This document shows positions 24,305 to 32,913 of a stretch of 64,000 nucleotides of DNA, one piece after another. How positions within the stretch are numbered: the stretch's first letter is position 1; each line of letters begins with the position of its first letter. The notes beneath the pieces were generated by a model. The model was not told the origin of the DNA and ran no database searches. It saw only the letters and a list, made by a program, of their open reading frames with translations. The position numbers were made by a program, and so were the translations under genes. Source of the DNA: Eubacteriales bacterium. Its GTDB lineage: Bacteria; Bacillota; Clostridia; Lachnospirales; Lachnospiraceae. The stretch spans positions 1-64,000 of the forward strand of contig JAUNGT010000012.1 in NCBI GenBank assembly GCA_030524455.1, given 5' to 3'.

Positions 24305-27300
24305 ATGAAAGCGGGAAAAAAGAAAAATAAAGCTGTAATACCGGTAATCCTTGTGACCGTCCTGCTGTGCGCCGGAGTGGGAGGCAGTGTCCTGATGGCG
24401 AACGCGGCCCTGGAAAACGAGCGGTCGGACGAGGTGCGTTCCGTGCATGTATCGGACGGAGAGATCGAGGAAGCCACTCTGGTGATCGGCTCCCATCTGA
24501 TCTATCTGGGCGCGATGACGGACGAGCTGTATGAGATCGCGGCGGACTCGGAGGCGGAATTTAACCAGTATGACATGTACTATAAATCGGAACTGGCGGG
24601 AGGAAGCTGGTACGAAATCTCCTCCGCCACCTCCATTGAGGAGATTACCTCGGCGGGCACGCCGGTCAATAAATCGGTGATCGAGGAGCTGGAATTTACC
24701 CATCACACCAAGTCGGACGGAGTGACCTATGATCTGAGAACCGGAAGCGCCGTATCGGCCTTCGATATTAATCCGCCCTACGATCTGGAGGCCATGGAGG
24801 AGCTGGAGCCGCTGCGTCTGCAGTATCAGATGCTGCAGGAGAAGGACGAGGATTCCAAAACGGATTCCGATCTGGTCTACATTGACATGATCGGTGAATT
24901 TTTCCAGAGCAGCATACGGGACGAGACCACGGATGACTGCGACCGGGCGCTCCGGGGCCTGCACGGCTACAAGCTGGAGCTGACGGTCAACGACGCTGAA
25001 TCGGCGATGACCGACACGGTGGACAGCGTCATGGGCCAGGTGGACGCCCGGAGGCGGGTGCAGTCTCTGACCACACTGTCGGAGCTTCTGGACGTGCTGG
25101 AGCTGCATGCCGGAGGAATGAATACGGAGGAGGAAGAGGAGGAAAAGGCCCGGAAAAAGGAGATCGCCGCCGCTGCCCGGGAGGATGCGGAAGGCTATAT
25201 GGACAGCGGGGAATACGACCGGGCGGTGGAGCGGCTGCAGGAGGCCTTTGACGAGACCGGACTCCCCCAGCTGGAGGAGGAGCTAAAGGACGCTCGGGTG
25301 GAGCGGGAGCTGCACAATGCGGACGAGGCAAAGAAGCGTCTGGAGGAGGAAATCCGGGGCTGGCGGCAGGAGCGCAGCGACAAGGAAGAACAGGCAGAGC
25401 GGCTGAAGGATACCATCGACGACCTGGCCGATCAAATCAGCGATACGAAGAAAGAGCTGGAAGATGCCACGGATCCGGAGGAGATCGACAGGCTGGAGCA
25501 GCAGCTGGCGGATTTGAATACAGAGCGGGACGAGGCCGAAAGCGAGTATGACAGCGCCCGGAATCGGGTGGAGGAGCTGACGGAGCAGCTGGAGGAGGAA
25601 AATCTGGAGCGAACGACTCAGGAGCGCCTGCAGGAGACCGTGAAGTCCCTCACCGATCTGTATGAGGAGTTAAAGGATACCAGACTGTACAACAAGATTG
25701 TGGAGCTGGGAGAAACCACGGACTTTCTGGAGGCGGATCCGGAAAAGGATCTGACCTTTACGGTGAACGCGGACGTGGTGGCGGCCATCGGGGACAGTAT
25801 CCAGAATGTGCAGGAAAGCATCCTCAAATACGAAGCAAAGCAGCTGACGGAGGGCTCCACGCTCATTTCCAGGCTGGAATACCGTTACAGCACCGAGCTG
25901 ATTGAGAACGGAAAGCAGGAGAACCACGCCGCCTGCGATGGCTCCGTGGAAAACCTGATCGACCTTGGCAATGTTGTGGAGGGAAAGGTGGTCAACCGGG
26001 AGAGGGAGCTTGCGTTTTTGGATGCTTCCGCTGTTCCGGAGGGCTATCAGGCCTATCAGCAGGCGCTGGGGGCAGGCGTTTCCCAGGAGTACCGGGACGC
26101 CCTTTCGGACAGCTCCTCCAAGGTGGTGCTGAGCCGCCTGCTGGAGCAGCAGCAAAGCGAGACCAATTCCCTGCGGCTGGAGTATCAGACCTTTCTGGAC
26201 GCCAAGACCCTGCGGATGGATAATGCGGCTGCCGGTGAATATCTGCTCACCCTGATCGACGGGATCGGGGAGCTGGAGGGCGCGGTAAATCAGGACGCTT
26301 CGGCGGCCTATCAGAGCCAGACCGTATCGGAGCATCTGGACTGGCTGAAAAAGGCGTATGCGGACCTGACGGCAGAGAGCGGCGACGACGGCGGGATGTC
26401 CGGCCTGCAGCAGGAAAAGGAGGCCCTGCAGGAGGCCCTGCAGGACGCGCTGGATAAAAATGATCTGGCGGAGGCGGCCAGACAGGAGGCTTTGCTTTCG
26501 GCAAAGCAGCAGGATATTGACGATCTGGAGGCTTCGCTTCTGGCGACCATGCAGTCCGATTCCGCTTCCCGGTCAGACCGGGCCCGGGCGGAGGCGGCCC
26601 TGGGAGAGGGCAGCGTGGCTTCCAATCTGAATCAGATCGCTTCCGATCTGGCGGAGGCCATCCGGGACGGCAGCACGGAGGGATTGGAAAGCAAGCTGGC
26701 GGCCATTGAGGCGGCAGGAGAGCTGGACAGCGCTTCCGCTCAGGATGCGCTCTCCCAGGTGGAGGAGGCGCTGGAGGAGGCGCTTGCGCTGGATTCGGAG
26801 AATGTGGATCAGGAGGCCCTGGAGGCGCTCCGGGAGCAGGCACAGGAGCTGGGAGAGCAGCTAAGCGGAGGAACCGGGACGGACGGCATATTGTCCGCGC
26901 AGGAGCTGGAAGACCTTCTGGAAAGCCTGCTGGGAGGCCCCTTTGACAGCCTTTCCTTCGGGGAACAGGCCGCCTGCCTTCTGGCGGTGGAATGGTACGG
27001 AGAGGATACGAGAAGCGGGGAGATCGCCAATCTTGCGGCGCAGTATGCCAGAACCATGGAGCAGGCGGGCAATTCCTATATTTACAGCAAATATAAACAG
27101 GAAATCCGGGAATACGCCTCCCTGCAGGCGTTGGGAAGGGTGCTGGGGTATCGTTATATTTTTGACGATACGGAACAGACGGTGACGCTGCAGAGAGGGA
27201 AGGCCTATTTTCAGTTTGACGCAGGAAAAAAGGAGTTTCTGACGGCGCAGGAGACGGGGGAGCTGTCGCGGGAAGCGGCGCTCCAGGGGACGCTCTACAT

Positions 27301-27448
27301 CGCCGGGAAGGACTGCGAAACGCTGTTTTCCTGTGAGGCAGAATATATTGACAAGGCAAGCCTGGGGCTGATCGCCACGGCGGACGTGAGGGCCCGGGCG
27401 GAGGAGATTTACAGCAGTCTGACGGGAGGAGGAAGGCAGGATGGCTGA
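24305..27448 (+). CDS. Large membrane-anchored extracellular coiled-coil protein
   Basis: This 1047-aa protein has an N-terminal membrane helix (about 10-32) after a very basic start (KAGKKKNKA), so most of it lies outside the membrane. Long Glu/Lys/Leu heptads (about 275-450) form a coiled coil, and further helical Ala/Glu/Leu-rich stretches run to about 890. The C-terminal 100 residues contain LGYRYIFDDTEQTVTLQ, which resembles the copper-amine-oxidase-N-like domain often found in surface proteins of Bacillota. GGAGG precedes the ATG. It overlaps the next gene by 8 nt. It could form a cell-wall-spanning stalk with the TolC-like protein. Confidence 0.65.
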   Translation: MKAGKKKNKAVIPVILVTVLLCAGVGGSVLMANAALENERSDEVRSVHVSDGEIEEATLVIGSHLIYLGAMTDELYEIAADSEAEFNQYDMYYKSELAGGSWYEISSATSIEEITSAGTPVNKSVIEELEFTHHTKSDGVTYDLRTGSAVSAFDINPPYDLEAMEELEPLRLQYQMLQEKDEDSKTDSDLVYIDMIGEFFQSSIRDETTDDCDRALRGLHGYKLELTVNDAESAMTDTVDSVMGQVDARRRVQSLTTLSELLDVLELHAGGMNTEEEEEEKARKKEIAAAAREDAEGYMDSGEYDRAVERLQEAFDETGLPQLEEELKDARVERELHNADEAKKRLEEEIRGWRQERSDKEEQAERLKDTIDDLADQISDTKKELEDATDPEEIDRLEQQLADLNTERDEAESEYDSARNRVEELTEQLEEENLERTTQERLQETVKSLTDLYEELKDTRLYNKIVELGETTDFLEADPEKDLTFTVNADVVAAIGDSIQNVQESILKYEAKQLTEGSTLISRLEYRYSTELIENGKQENHAACDGSVENLIDLGNVVEGKVVNRERELAFLDASAVPEGYQAYQQALGAGVSQEYRDALSDSSSKVVLSRLLEQQQSETNSLRLEYQTFLDAKTLRMDNAAAGEYLLTLIDGIGELEGAVNQDASAAYQSQTVSEHLDWLKKAYADLTAESGDDGGMSGLQQEKEALQEALQDALDKNDLAEAARQEALLSAKQQDIDDLEASLLATMQSDSASRSDRARAEAALGEGSVASNLNQIASDLAEAIRDGSTEGLESKLAAIEAAGELDSASAQDALSQVEEALEEALALDSENVDQEALEALREQAQELGEQLSGGTGTDGILSAQELEDLLESLLGGPFDSLSFGEQAACLLAVEWYGEDTRSGEIANLAAQYARTMEQAGNSYIYSKYKQEIREYASLQALGRVLGYRYIFDDTEQTVTLQRGKAYFQFDAGKKEFLTAQETGELSREAALQGTLYIAGKDCETLFSCEAEYIDKASLGLIATADVRARAEEIYSSLTGGGRQDG

Positions 27449-28040
27449 TTATACCATCATATCGGATGTGAGCTCCTTTATCGTGCGCACCCTCCGGGAA
27501 AAGATGTGCCCGGAGCCGGTGCCGTCTCCAAACAATATCGAGATTTCTTCTCCCGCATCGCAGGATGTGGATTATATTGTGGGGCTGTATCTGTATGACA
27601 TCAAAGAGGAAATGCAGATTTCCGCGCCGCCGATGGTGGAGCGGGGCAAGATACAGCTGGTAAAGCCGCCCAAACCATACAGTCTTTACTATATGGTTTT
27701 TATCAACGGCTCGTCCCAGATGGGACTGAAAGCGCCGGATATACAGAAAATAGTAGGAAGGGTAGCGCAGATTGTCAATGACAACAGCTCTGTGCGCCCG
27801 GACCAGCTTCAGCCATGGCTGGATGCATCGGAACCTCCAATCGTGCTGTCTCAGGCGAAGATCGCACTGGAGGAGAAGGTGCGGGTGTGGCAGGCGATCA
27901 ATAAGCCTTACGAGATCAGCCTGTTCTATAAGGCGGCGCCCGTCTTTTTATCCAGCGAAATCGTGGTGGAGCCTCCCCGCGTCAGCGAGGCGAGCTTCGG
28001 GCTGGACATCATGGGAAAAGAAGGGGGGAGTGACCGTTAA
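27441..28040 (+). CDS. DUF4255 family CIS protein (Pvc16/Afp16-like tail terminator/cap)
   Basis: This 199-aa protein matches the DUF4255 family found in CIS clusters, whose Afp16/Pvc16 members cap the sheath-tube and help set its length. Typical features are the N-terminal IISDVSSFIVRTLRE, the VDYIVGLYLYDIKE strand and a PYSLYYMVFINGSS segment. The start overlaps the end of the coiled-coil gene by 8 nt and a GGAGG lies inside that gene, indicating translational coupling. It marks the switch from envelope module to particle genes. Confidence 0.88.
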   Translation: MADYTIISDVSSFIVRTLREKMCPEPVPSPNNIEISSPASQDVDYIVGLYLYDIKEEMQISAPPMVERGKIQLVKPPKPYSLYYMVFINGSSQMGLKAPDIQKIVGRVAQIVNDNSSVRPDQLQPWLDASEPPIVLSQAKIALEEKVRVWQAINKPYEISLFYKAAPVFLSSEIVVEPPRVSEASFGLDIMGKEGGSDR

Positions 28041-28775
28041 ATGGCGGATGCGAGGATACAATACCGGCTGGATCTTATCGTCCGGCTGGTGGATACCACA
28101 ACCGGAGAACCGGTTCCGGAGCGCCAGACCATTTTCCTGGAGGAAGGCCGGGTGGTTTCCCTCCTGGAGCGGGGAACGGGCGTTTACATTCTCTTAAATC
28201 ACGGAAGGCAGGACACCCGGTTTACGGTGAAGGCCGCCGGATTCGAGACGGAAAGCTTTCCGGTACGCTACGGGGAGCTGGACAGCCGTTTCCCCACGAT
28301 CACCCTGTATCTGATGCCCGTGATGAAGCAGACCGGCTATGTGGACGTTTTGTGCCTGGAAGGGCGGCTGGACGGACTCACAATGCTGGAAGCGGCGGAT
28401 TTAAACCGGCCGGAAGCGATCATTCAGGGCTATCAGGCCCGCAGACAGACGCTGCACCTGATGGAAAGCAGACGGCTGGAGGAGGAGACCTACGCCATGG
28501 TTCATCCGGGGACGGGCCGCTGGGAGCCGTTCCGGATCAAAAAGCAGCCGGACAAGCTTAAACTGCAGCTGGTCAGCCCGCTGGAGGAGGCCTGCGAGGC
28601 CCAGGAGCCGGTTGCCCGGATCGTACGGGGCAAAGTATATCCGGACGGCAGATACCTGCTGCGGACGCGCGCGCAGGGCGGCAGGGCGGATTATATGATC
28701 CGCTATGAGGTGAAGGGGGAGGTCAGGTTTATGCAGATCGACTTTTACGGTACGGAAGAAAGGAGATTGGAATGA
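28041..28775 (+). CDS. CIS-linked beta-sandwich protein of unknown function
   Basis: This 244-aa protein begins right after the previous stop, with GGGGGGAG upstream. The first 95 residues look like a carboxypeptidase-regulatory-like beta-sandwich: RLVDTTTGEPVPERQ, then FTVKAAGFETE and ITLYLMP. The rest (about 100-244) is uncharacterised and beta-rich. No signal peptide or membrane helix is seen. Its position between the DUF4255 and PAAR-like genes suggests a structural part of the particle tip, collar or decoration. Confidence 0.6.
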   Translation: MADARIQYRLDLIVRLVDTTTGEPVPERQTIFLEEGRVVSLLERGTGVYILLNHGRQDTRFTVKAAGFETESFPVRYGELDSRFPTITLYLMPVMKQTGYVDVLCLEGRLDGLTMLEAADLNRPEAIIQGYQARRQTLHLMESRRLEEETYAMVHPGTGRWEPFRIKKQPDKLKLQLVSPLEEACEAQEPVARIVRGKVYPDGRYLLRTRAQGGRADYMIRYEVKGEVRFMQIDFYGTEERRLE

Positions 28776-28776
28776 G

Positions 28777-29166
28777 ATGGGATTACTGGCAGTGACAGGG
28801 GCGCAGTGCGCATGCCCCTTCGGATCGGCTCCCTGCAGTCTGACGGTCACATCGCAGACCGCCTGCCTCGTGGAAGGCAAACCGGCGGCTACGATCCAGG
28901 ACATGCAGCCGAACACGAATCTGACGCCGTTTGGGATGTGTATGTCCCTGGCGAATCCGGCAGTGGCGTCGGCCACGGCGGCCGCGCTGGGCGTGCTGAC
29001 GCCCCAGCCGTGCACGATGGTTCCGGCCGGGTGCTGGGCCACATCGGCGCCGAAGGTGCTGCTTGGCGGGAAACCCTGCCTGACCATGGGATCCACCCTG
29101 ACCTGCGCCATGGGAGGCGGAATGATTAAGGTCGTTACGCCGGGACAGTTTAAAGTGACGGTGTAA
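28777..29166 (+). CDS. PAAR-like (DUF4280) spike-tip protein
   Basis: This 129-aa Cys- and Gly-rich protein has the DUF4280/PAAR-like pattern: AVTGAQCACPFG, repeated ATIQDM and LGGKPCLTMG turns and a final CAMGGGMIKVV. PAAR proteins sharpen the spike tip of contractile systems and often bind a metal ion through Cys/His. AAAGGAG precedes the ATG. In eCIS clusters the counterpart is Afp10/Pvc10. Confidence 0.85.
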   Translation: MGLLAVTGAQCACPFGSAPCSLTVTSQTACLVEGKPAATIQDMQPNTNLTPFGMCMSLANPAVASATAAALGVLTPQPCTMVPAGCWATSAPKVLLGGKPCLTMGSTLTCAMGGGMIKVVTPGQFKVTV

Positions 29167-29194
29167 ATGCATCGATAAAAGAAAGGAGACAGAA

Positions 29195-30898
29195 ATGGCA
29201 GAATATTTTTCACCGGGCGTATATGTGGAGGAATATGACAATTCGCCCCGTTCGATCGAAGGAGTAGGCACATCCACGGCAGGCTTTGTGGGCTTTGCGG
29301 AAAAGGGACAGACCGTGGGAGCGCCTCTTTTGGTGACCAGCTACAGAAGCTTTGTCAAGCAGTTCGGAGGGCCGCTGAGCGAGTTTTCCTATGGGGAATA
29401 CCGTTACCTTGCGCCCAGCGTGGAGCAGTTTTTTGCAAACGGAGGAACCCGCTGCTATGTGTCCCGCGTGATCCCGCCGGATGCGAAAAAGGCCGCCGTC
29501 AAAAAAGGGATCCTGAGCCTGGAGGCGGTGGACGAGGGAAAATGGGGCAATAAGATCCAGGTGACCTTAAATTCCGTGTTCCGGAGAAAAATGCAGCTGG
29601 TGGGCAAAAACGGCGAAGCCTATGTGGCCAAGAACGTGGACGGCTTCCGGGAGGGCGACCTGGTCGTCTGCGGGGAGGAATACAACCGCATCAAAGCGAT
29701 TTTTGACAACAGCGTAACCTTTGAAAAGGAATTTGAAAACGACGTGGTGGACACGGCGATCATCCCCCGGACACTGGTTTATCTGGTGGAGACGGACATG
29801 AGCGTCCGCTACGGCGAGGATGCGGAGAACTACGCGGGCTTAAGCTTCAACACGGCAAACCCCGGCTACATCGGCTATAAGCTTGCAAACAGCGAGCTGG
29901 TCAAAATTTCCGCAGAGCCTTATGACAAGCTGGAAAATCCCGTGGAGGCGATTCTGGGAGAGGGCTGTCAGGGAGGCATCATCACGCTGGAGGGCGGACA
30001 GGACGGTTCGGTCAGCAAGGTGACGGCCGGGACGTTCATCGGAGAGGACAACGGACCCGGAAAACGGACGGGACTGGCTTCCTTTGTGGAAAACAACATT
30101 GTGAGCATGATGGCGATTCCCGGCGTGACGATTCCGGAGGTGGTGGTATCCCTGGTGGGACACTGCGAGAATTTAAAGAGCCGTTTTGCGGTGCTGGATA
30201 TGCCTAGGGAAATGTATAAGACCAAGGATCTTCTGCAGTACAGAGAGATGATCGACAGCACCTACGCGGCCATGTACCATCCCTGGATTCAGGTGTTTGA
30301 CCGTTCCTCCAACCAGCCGGGCTTCATTCCGCCCTCCGGAGCCGTGATGGGCATTTACTCCAGGACGGACATCAACCGGGGCGTGCACAAGGCGCCCGCC
30401 AACGAGACCGTATTCTGCACGGGACTTTATGTAAATTACACCAAGGCGGAGCAGGATATCCTAAATCCTGCCGGAGTCAATCTGATCCGGGCGCTGCCGG
30501 GCCAGGGCATCCGCGTATGGGGCGCCAGAACGGCCAGCAGCAACAGCAGCTTCAAGTATGTGAACGTAAGACGCCTCTTCATCTTTGTGGAGGAGAGCAT
30601 CAAGGCGAACACGAACTGGGTGGTATTTGAGCCAAACGACAGCACGCTGTGGCAGAGGGTGCATCTGACCATTTCCAACTTCCTGGACAACCTGTGGAGA
30701 AACGGAATGCTGTCGGGCACCAGCGCGTCGGAGGCGTATTTTGTGGAAATCGGTTCCTCCACCATGGGCAGGGACGACATTATGAACGGCCGTTTGATCT
30801 GCAACATCGGGATCGCGCCGTCCAGACCTGCCGAATTCGTGATCTTCCGCGTGACGCAGCACACGGCGGAGGCGGGCGGAGAGGCCCAGGCGGAGTAA
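29195..30898 (+). CDS. CIS tail sheath protein
   Basis: This 567-aa protein is the contractile sheath subunit (Afp2-4/Pvc2-4 family). The N-terminal strand YFSPGVYVEEYDNSPR is diagnostic: it hooks into neighbouring subunits. The C-terminal domain (about 330-560) has the family's SRFAVLDMPRE, VWGARTASS and FVEESI segments and ends in strands that complete the inter-subunit weave. A strong AAAGGAG precedes the ATG. Only one sheath gene is present, whereas Afp and PVC have several. It is followed 37 nt later by the tube gene. Confidence 0.97.
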   Translation: MAEYFSPGVYVEEYDNSPRSIEGVGTSTAGFVGFAEKGQTVGAPLLVTSYRSFVKQFGGPLSEFSYGEYRYLAPSVEQFFANGGTRCYVSRVIPPDAKKAAVKKGILSLEAVDEGKWGNKIQVTLNSVFRRKMQLVGKNGEAYVAKNVDGFREGDLVVCGEEYNRIKAIFDNSVTFEKEFENDVVDTAIIPRTLVYLVETDMSVRYGEDAENYAGLSFNTANPGYIGYKLANSELVKISAEPYDKLENPVEAILGEGCQGGIITLEGGQDGSVSKVTAGTFIGEDNGPGKRTGLASFVENNIVSMMAIPGVTIPEVVVSLVGHCENLKSRFAVLDMPREMYKTKDLLQYREMIDSTYAAMYHPWIQVFDRSSNQPGFIPPSGAVMGIYSRTDINRGVHKAPANETVFCTGLYVNYTKAEQDILNPAGVNLIRALPGQGIRVWGARTASSNSSFKYVNVRRLFIFVEESIKANTNWVVFEPNDSTLWQRVHLTISNFLDNLWRNGMLSGTSASEAYFVEIGSSTMGRDDIMNGRLICNIGIAPSRPAEFVIFRVTQHTAEAGGEAQAE

Positions 30899-30934
30899 AG
30901 CAAATCAGGAGATTAACGAAGGAGTAGAAAAAAT

Positions 30935-31444
30935 ATGGCAGAAGCAGGAGCAACAACATATCAAAACGGAAAAGGGCTTGCCTATCCTTTGACAAAAATG
31001 AATTTCCTCGTGCAGGTGGCCGGGGTGGAAGGCACGGCCGCCTTCAGCGAGGTGACAGGCATCGAGGCCACGGTGGACGTGATCGAGTTCCGGCAGGGCA
31101 ATGCCAACAGCCTGGCGCCGGTGAAGATCCCCGGCCTGGTAAAGCACGGCAACGTGACGCTGAAGATGGGCTACACCCTGGACAGCGCATTCAAGACCTG
31201 GATCCAGGAGTGCGTCAGCGAGGTGAGAGGACAGATGCCCCGAAACGATGTGCAGATCGAGATGATCGACATCAACGGCGGCTCGCCGCAGACAATGGCT
31301 ACCGCCGTCACGGGAACCAGAGTGTGGCTTTTGACCAACGCCTGGGTGACCAAATATACGGCCCCCGATCTGAACGCCCTTCAGAGCGAGGTGGCGATTG
31401 AGACGGTGGAGCTGGCCTACGAGGAGCTGATTATCCCCAACTGA
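30935..31444 (+). CDS. CIS inner tube protein (gp19/Hcp-like)
   Basis: This 169-aa protein is the inner tube subunit. The family layout is clear: PLTKMNFLVQVAGVEGTAAFSEVTGIEATVDVIEFRQG, read here as short consecutive motifs, then a VTLKMGYT strand and a terminal VAIETVELAYEEL strand. GAAGGAG precedes the ATG. Two stop codons in a row (TGATGA/TAA context) and a perfect hairpin follow, which suits a highly expressed major protein. Confidence 0.96.
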   Translation: MAEAGATTYQNGKGLAYPLTKMNFLVQVAGVEGTAAFSEVTGIEATVDVIEFRQGNANSLAPVKIPGLVKHGNVTLKMGYTLDSAFKTWIQECVSEVRGQMPRNDVQIEMIDINGGSPQTMATAVTGTRVWLLTNAWVTKYTAPDLNALQSEVAIETVELAYEELIIPN

Positions 31445-31454
31445 TGATAACGGT

Positions 31455-31481
31455 CTGCCGGGCGTTTAAAACGCCCGGCAG
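31455..31481 (+). terminator. Perfect hairpin after the tube gene
   Basis: Arms 31455-31467 and 31469-31481 are exact reverse complements around one A. The realistic fold is a 10-bp GC-rich stem with a TTTAAAA loop. No T-run follows, so it probably trims read-through or protects the 3' end of the sheath-tube message, which would help make those two subunits in excess. Confidence 0.6.
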
Positions 31482-31504
31482 GATCCGCAGAATACGAGGT
31501 AAAT

Positions 31505-31867
31505 ATGGAAACAGTATACGATTTTACACTGCCCAAGGGCTATATGGACGGAGCAGGACAGCTGCACAAAAACGGAAAGATGAGGCTGGCCACCGCCGCG
31601 GATGAGATCAGCGCCACCAGAGATCCCAGGGTGCTGAGCAATCCCTCCTATCTCACCATCGTGGTGCTGGGAAAGGTGGTGACGGAGCTGGAAGGGGTTC
31701 CCATGGTAACCGCCAACGTTATAGAGAAGCTGTTTACGGCCGATCTGGCATTTCTGCAGGATATGTACCAGCGGATCAACGATGTGGAGCCGCCCATGGT
31801 GCGCGGCGTCTGCCCTCACTGCGGACAGCCGGTGGAGATCCCGGTAAATTTTACCGTGGAGGGATAA
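31505..31867 (+). CDS. CIS tail-assembly chaperone-like protein with zinc-finger end
   Basis: This 120-aa protein resembles the small proteins between tube genes in CIS clusters that are annotated as tail assembly proteins. It begins with FTLPKGYMDGAG and RLATAADEI, then a helical middle (NVIEKLFTADLAFLQDMY). The end has CPHCGQP, half of a zinc ribbon. The last five codons overlap a slippery heptamer at 31846-31852, and the next ORF is open in the -1 frame without a good start of its own. Together the pair looks like the gpG/gpGT chaperones of tailed phages, made in two lengths. Confidence 0.75.
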   Translation: METVYDFTLPKGYMDGAGQLHKNGKMRLATAADEISATRDPRVLSNPSYLTIVVLGKVVTELEGVPMVTANVIEKLFTADLAFLQDMYQRINDVEPPMVRGVCPHCGQPVEIPVNFTVEG

Positions 31868-31878
31868 AACTCTATCCC
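31846..31878 (+). promoter_or_regulatory. Candidate -1 programmed ribosomal frameshift signal
   Basis: A AAT TTT (31846-31852) is an X XXY YYZ slippery heptamer in the correct reading phase of the 120-aa ORF. After an 8-nt spacer, GGGATA (31861-31866) pairs perfectly with TATCCC (31873-31878) around AAACTC, and the zero-frame stop TAA (31865-31867) lies within this hairpin. A -1 slip enters the DUF6760 frame, giving about 189 aa. Heptamer phase, spacer and stem were checked base by base; function is inferred. Confidence 0.6.
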
Positions 31879-31887
31879 CAGGACGAA

Positions 31888-32073
31888 ATGTACCGGGAAA
31901 TGTCCTTTTTGTCCTACTATTTCCACTGGGGCAGCGGGGACGTCATGGGGCTGGATCATGCCAGCCGCCGGAGATGGTGCAGGGAGGTCTCGGAGATCAA
32001 CAGAAAGCTGAATCCCTCCGAAACGAAAAAGGAAAAGAGCATCCTTGAGATGCAGCCCACGCGGCGGGGATAA
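31888..32073 (+). CDS. DUF6760-type CIS protein, probably read by -1 frameshift
   Basis: From ATG 31888 this ORF encodes 61 aa, MYREMSFLSYYFHW to ILEM, resembling the small DUF6760 proteins of CIS clusters, with the conserved DHASRRRWCREV. The family-like segment LYPQDE lies upstream of this ATG in the same open frame, and no standard start codon with a suitably placed ribosome binding site is found there; AGGA 4 nt before ATG 31888 is weak. The frame is open back to the slippery site at 31846-31852, so a fused product with the preceding chaperone-like protein is likely. The given start is the shortest supportable one. Confidence 0.65.
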   Translation: MYREMSFLSYYFHWGSGDVMGLDHASRRRWCREVSEINRKLNPSETKKEKSILEMQPTRRG

Positions 32074-32108
32074 CCGCCCAAAAGGGATGACCGGAAAGAG
32101 GTAAACGC

Positions 32109-32903
32109 ATGGCAGAAGAAAAAGTGACGACAAATACGACAGCCGATCTGTCTCAGAATGGATATACGCAGGAGGCGGGAAGCAATCCCAGGGATCTGGC
32201 GCTGGTGCGCAACTACGGCCTGAACCCCGTTATCAATTTTTCCTTCATGCTTCGGGTGGAGGGAATCTACGATCTGCCGTGCAAATCCATCAAAAGCTTT
32301 CATCGTGAGAATGAATTTGAATATATTCAGGAGGGCGGGCTGAACGATTATGTGCATCTGCGCAGAAAGCCCATCACCAAGCCGTTTACCTTTCAGGTGG
32401 AACGGTATGTGGGAGTGGACTGGATCGATCCCATGCCCATGGGAACGGAGATCATACTGCCCGTTATCCTGTTCGTGAATAAATTCCGCTTCAGCAACGC
32501 TTCCTTCAAGCCGGTGCGCACCTACGCCTTCACCGGCTGTACCGTGATTGCCAAGGACTACGGGGAGCTGGACGCGGAGCACAGCGGCCTGCTGACAGAG
32601 CTTACCACCATCGCCTACCGGGAGATGATCTGCGTGGATATGCCCTCACAGGCCGGCTTTATGGATATGGAAACCTGGGAATTTGACGGGAAGAGCAAAG
32701 CGGGAAAGAATACCCGTTATTATAACCAGAGCAGCGTAAACACGGTATGGGAGAACGACACGGCCTCCAAGACCAATATGGAGAAGAATGCCCGCGCAGG
32801 CGGAGCGGTACAGGGCTCCGGCGACTGGGCGAAAACACCGGAAAGCCGTCTCTGGCCGTCCAGTCAGAGCGCCAGAAGGATCACGGAATTTTTAGATCAG
32901 TAG
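32109..32903 (+). CDS. Second tube-like protein (gp19-family paralogue)
   Basis: This 264-aa protein is a larger tail-tube paralogue: NPVINFSFMLRVEGIYDLPCKSI followed by RRKPITKPFTFQVERYV and a strand set ending REMICVDMP. It lies in the position of Afp5/Pvc5, the tube variant that joins the main tube to the baseplate. A disordered tail (about 200-264) follows the tube fold. AGAGGT lies before the ATG. The N-terminal 25 residues are Thr/Asn-rich and probably flexible. Confidence 0.8.
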   Translation: MAEEKVTTNTTADLSQNGYTQEAGSNPRDLALVRNYGLNPVINFSFMLRVEGIYDLPCKSIKSFHRENEFEYIQEGGLNDYVHLRRKPITKPFTFQVERYVGVDWIDPMPMGTEIILPVILFVNKFRFSNASFKPVRTYAFTGCTVIAKDYGELDAEHSGLLTELTTIAYREMICVDMPSQAGFMDMETWEFDGKSKAGKNTRYYNQSSVNTVWENDTASKTNMEKNARAGGAVQGSGDWAKTPESRLWPSSQSARRITEFLDQ

Positions 32904-32913
32904 GGAGGTCAGG

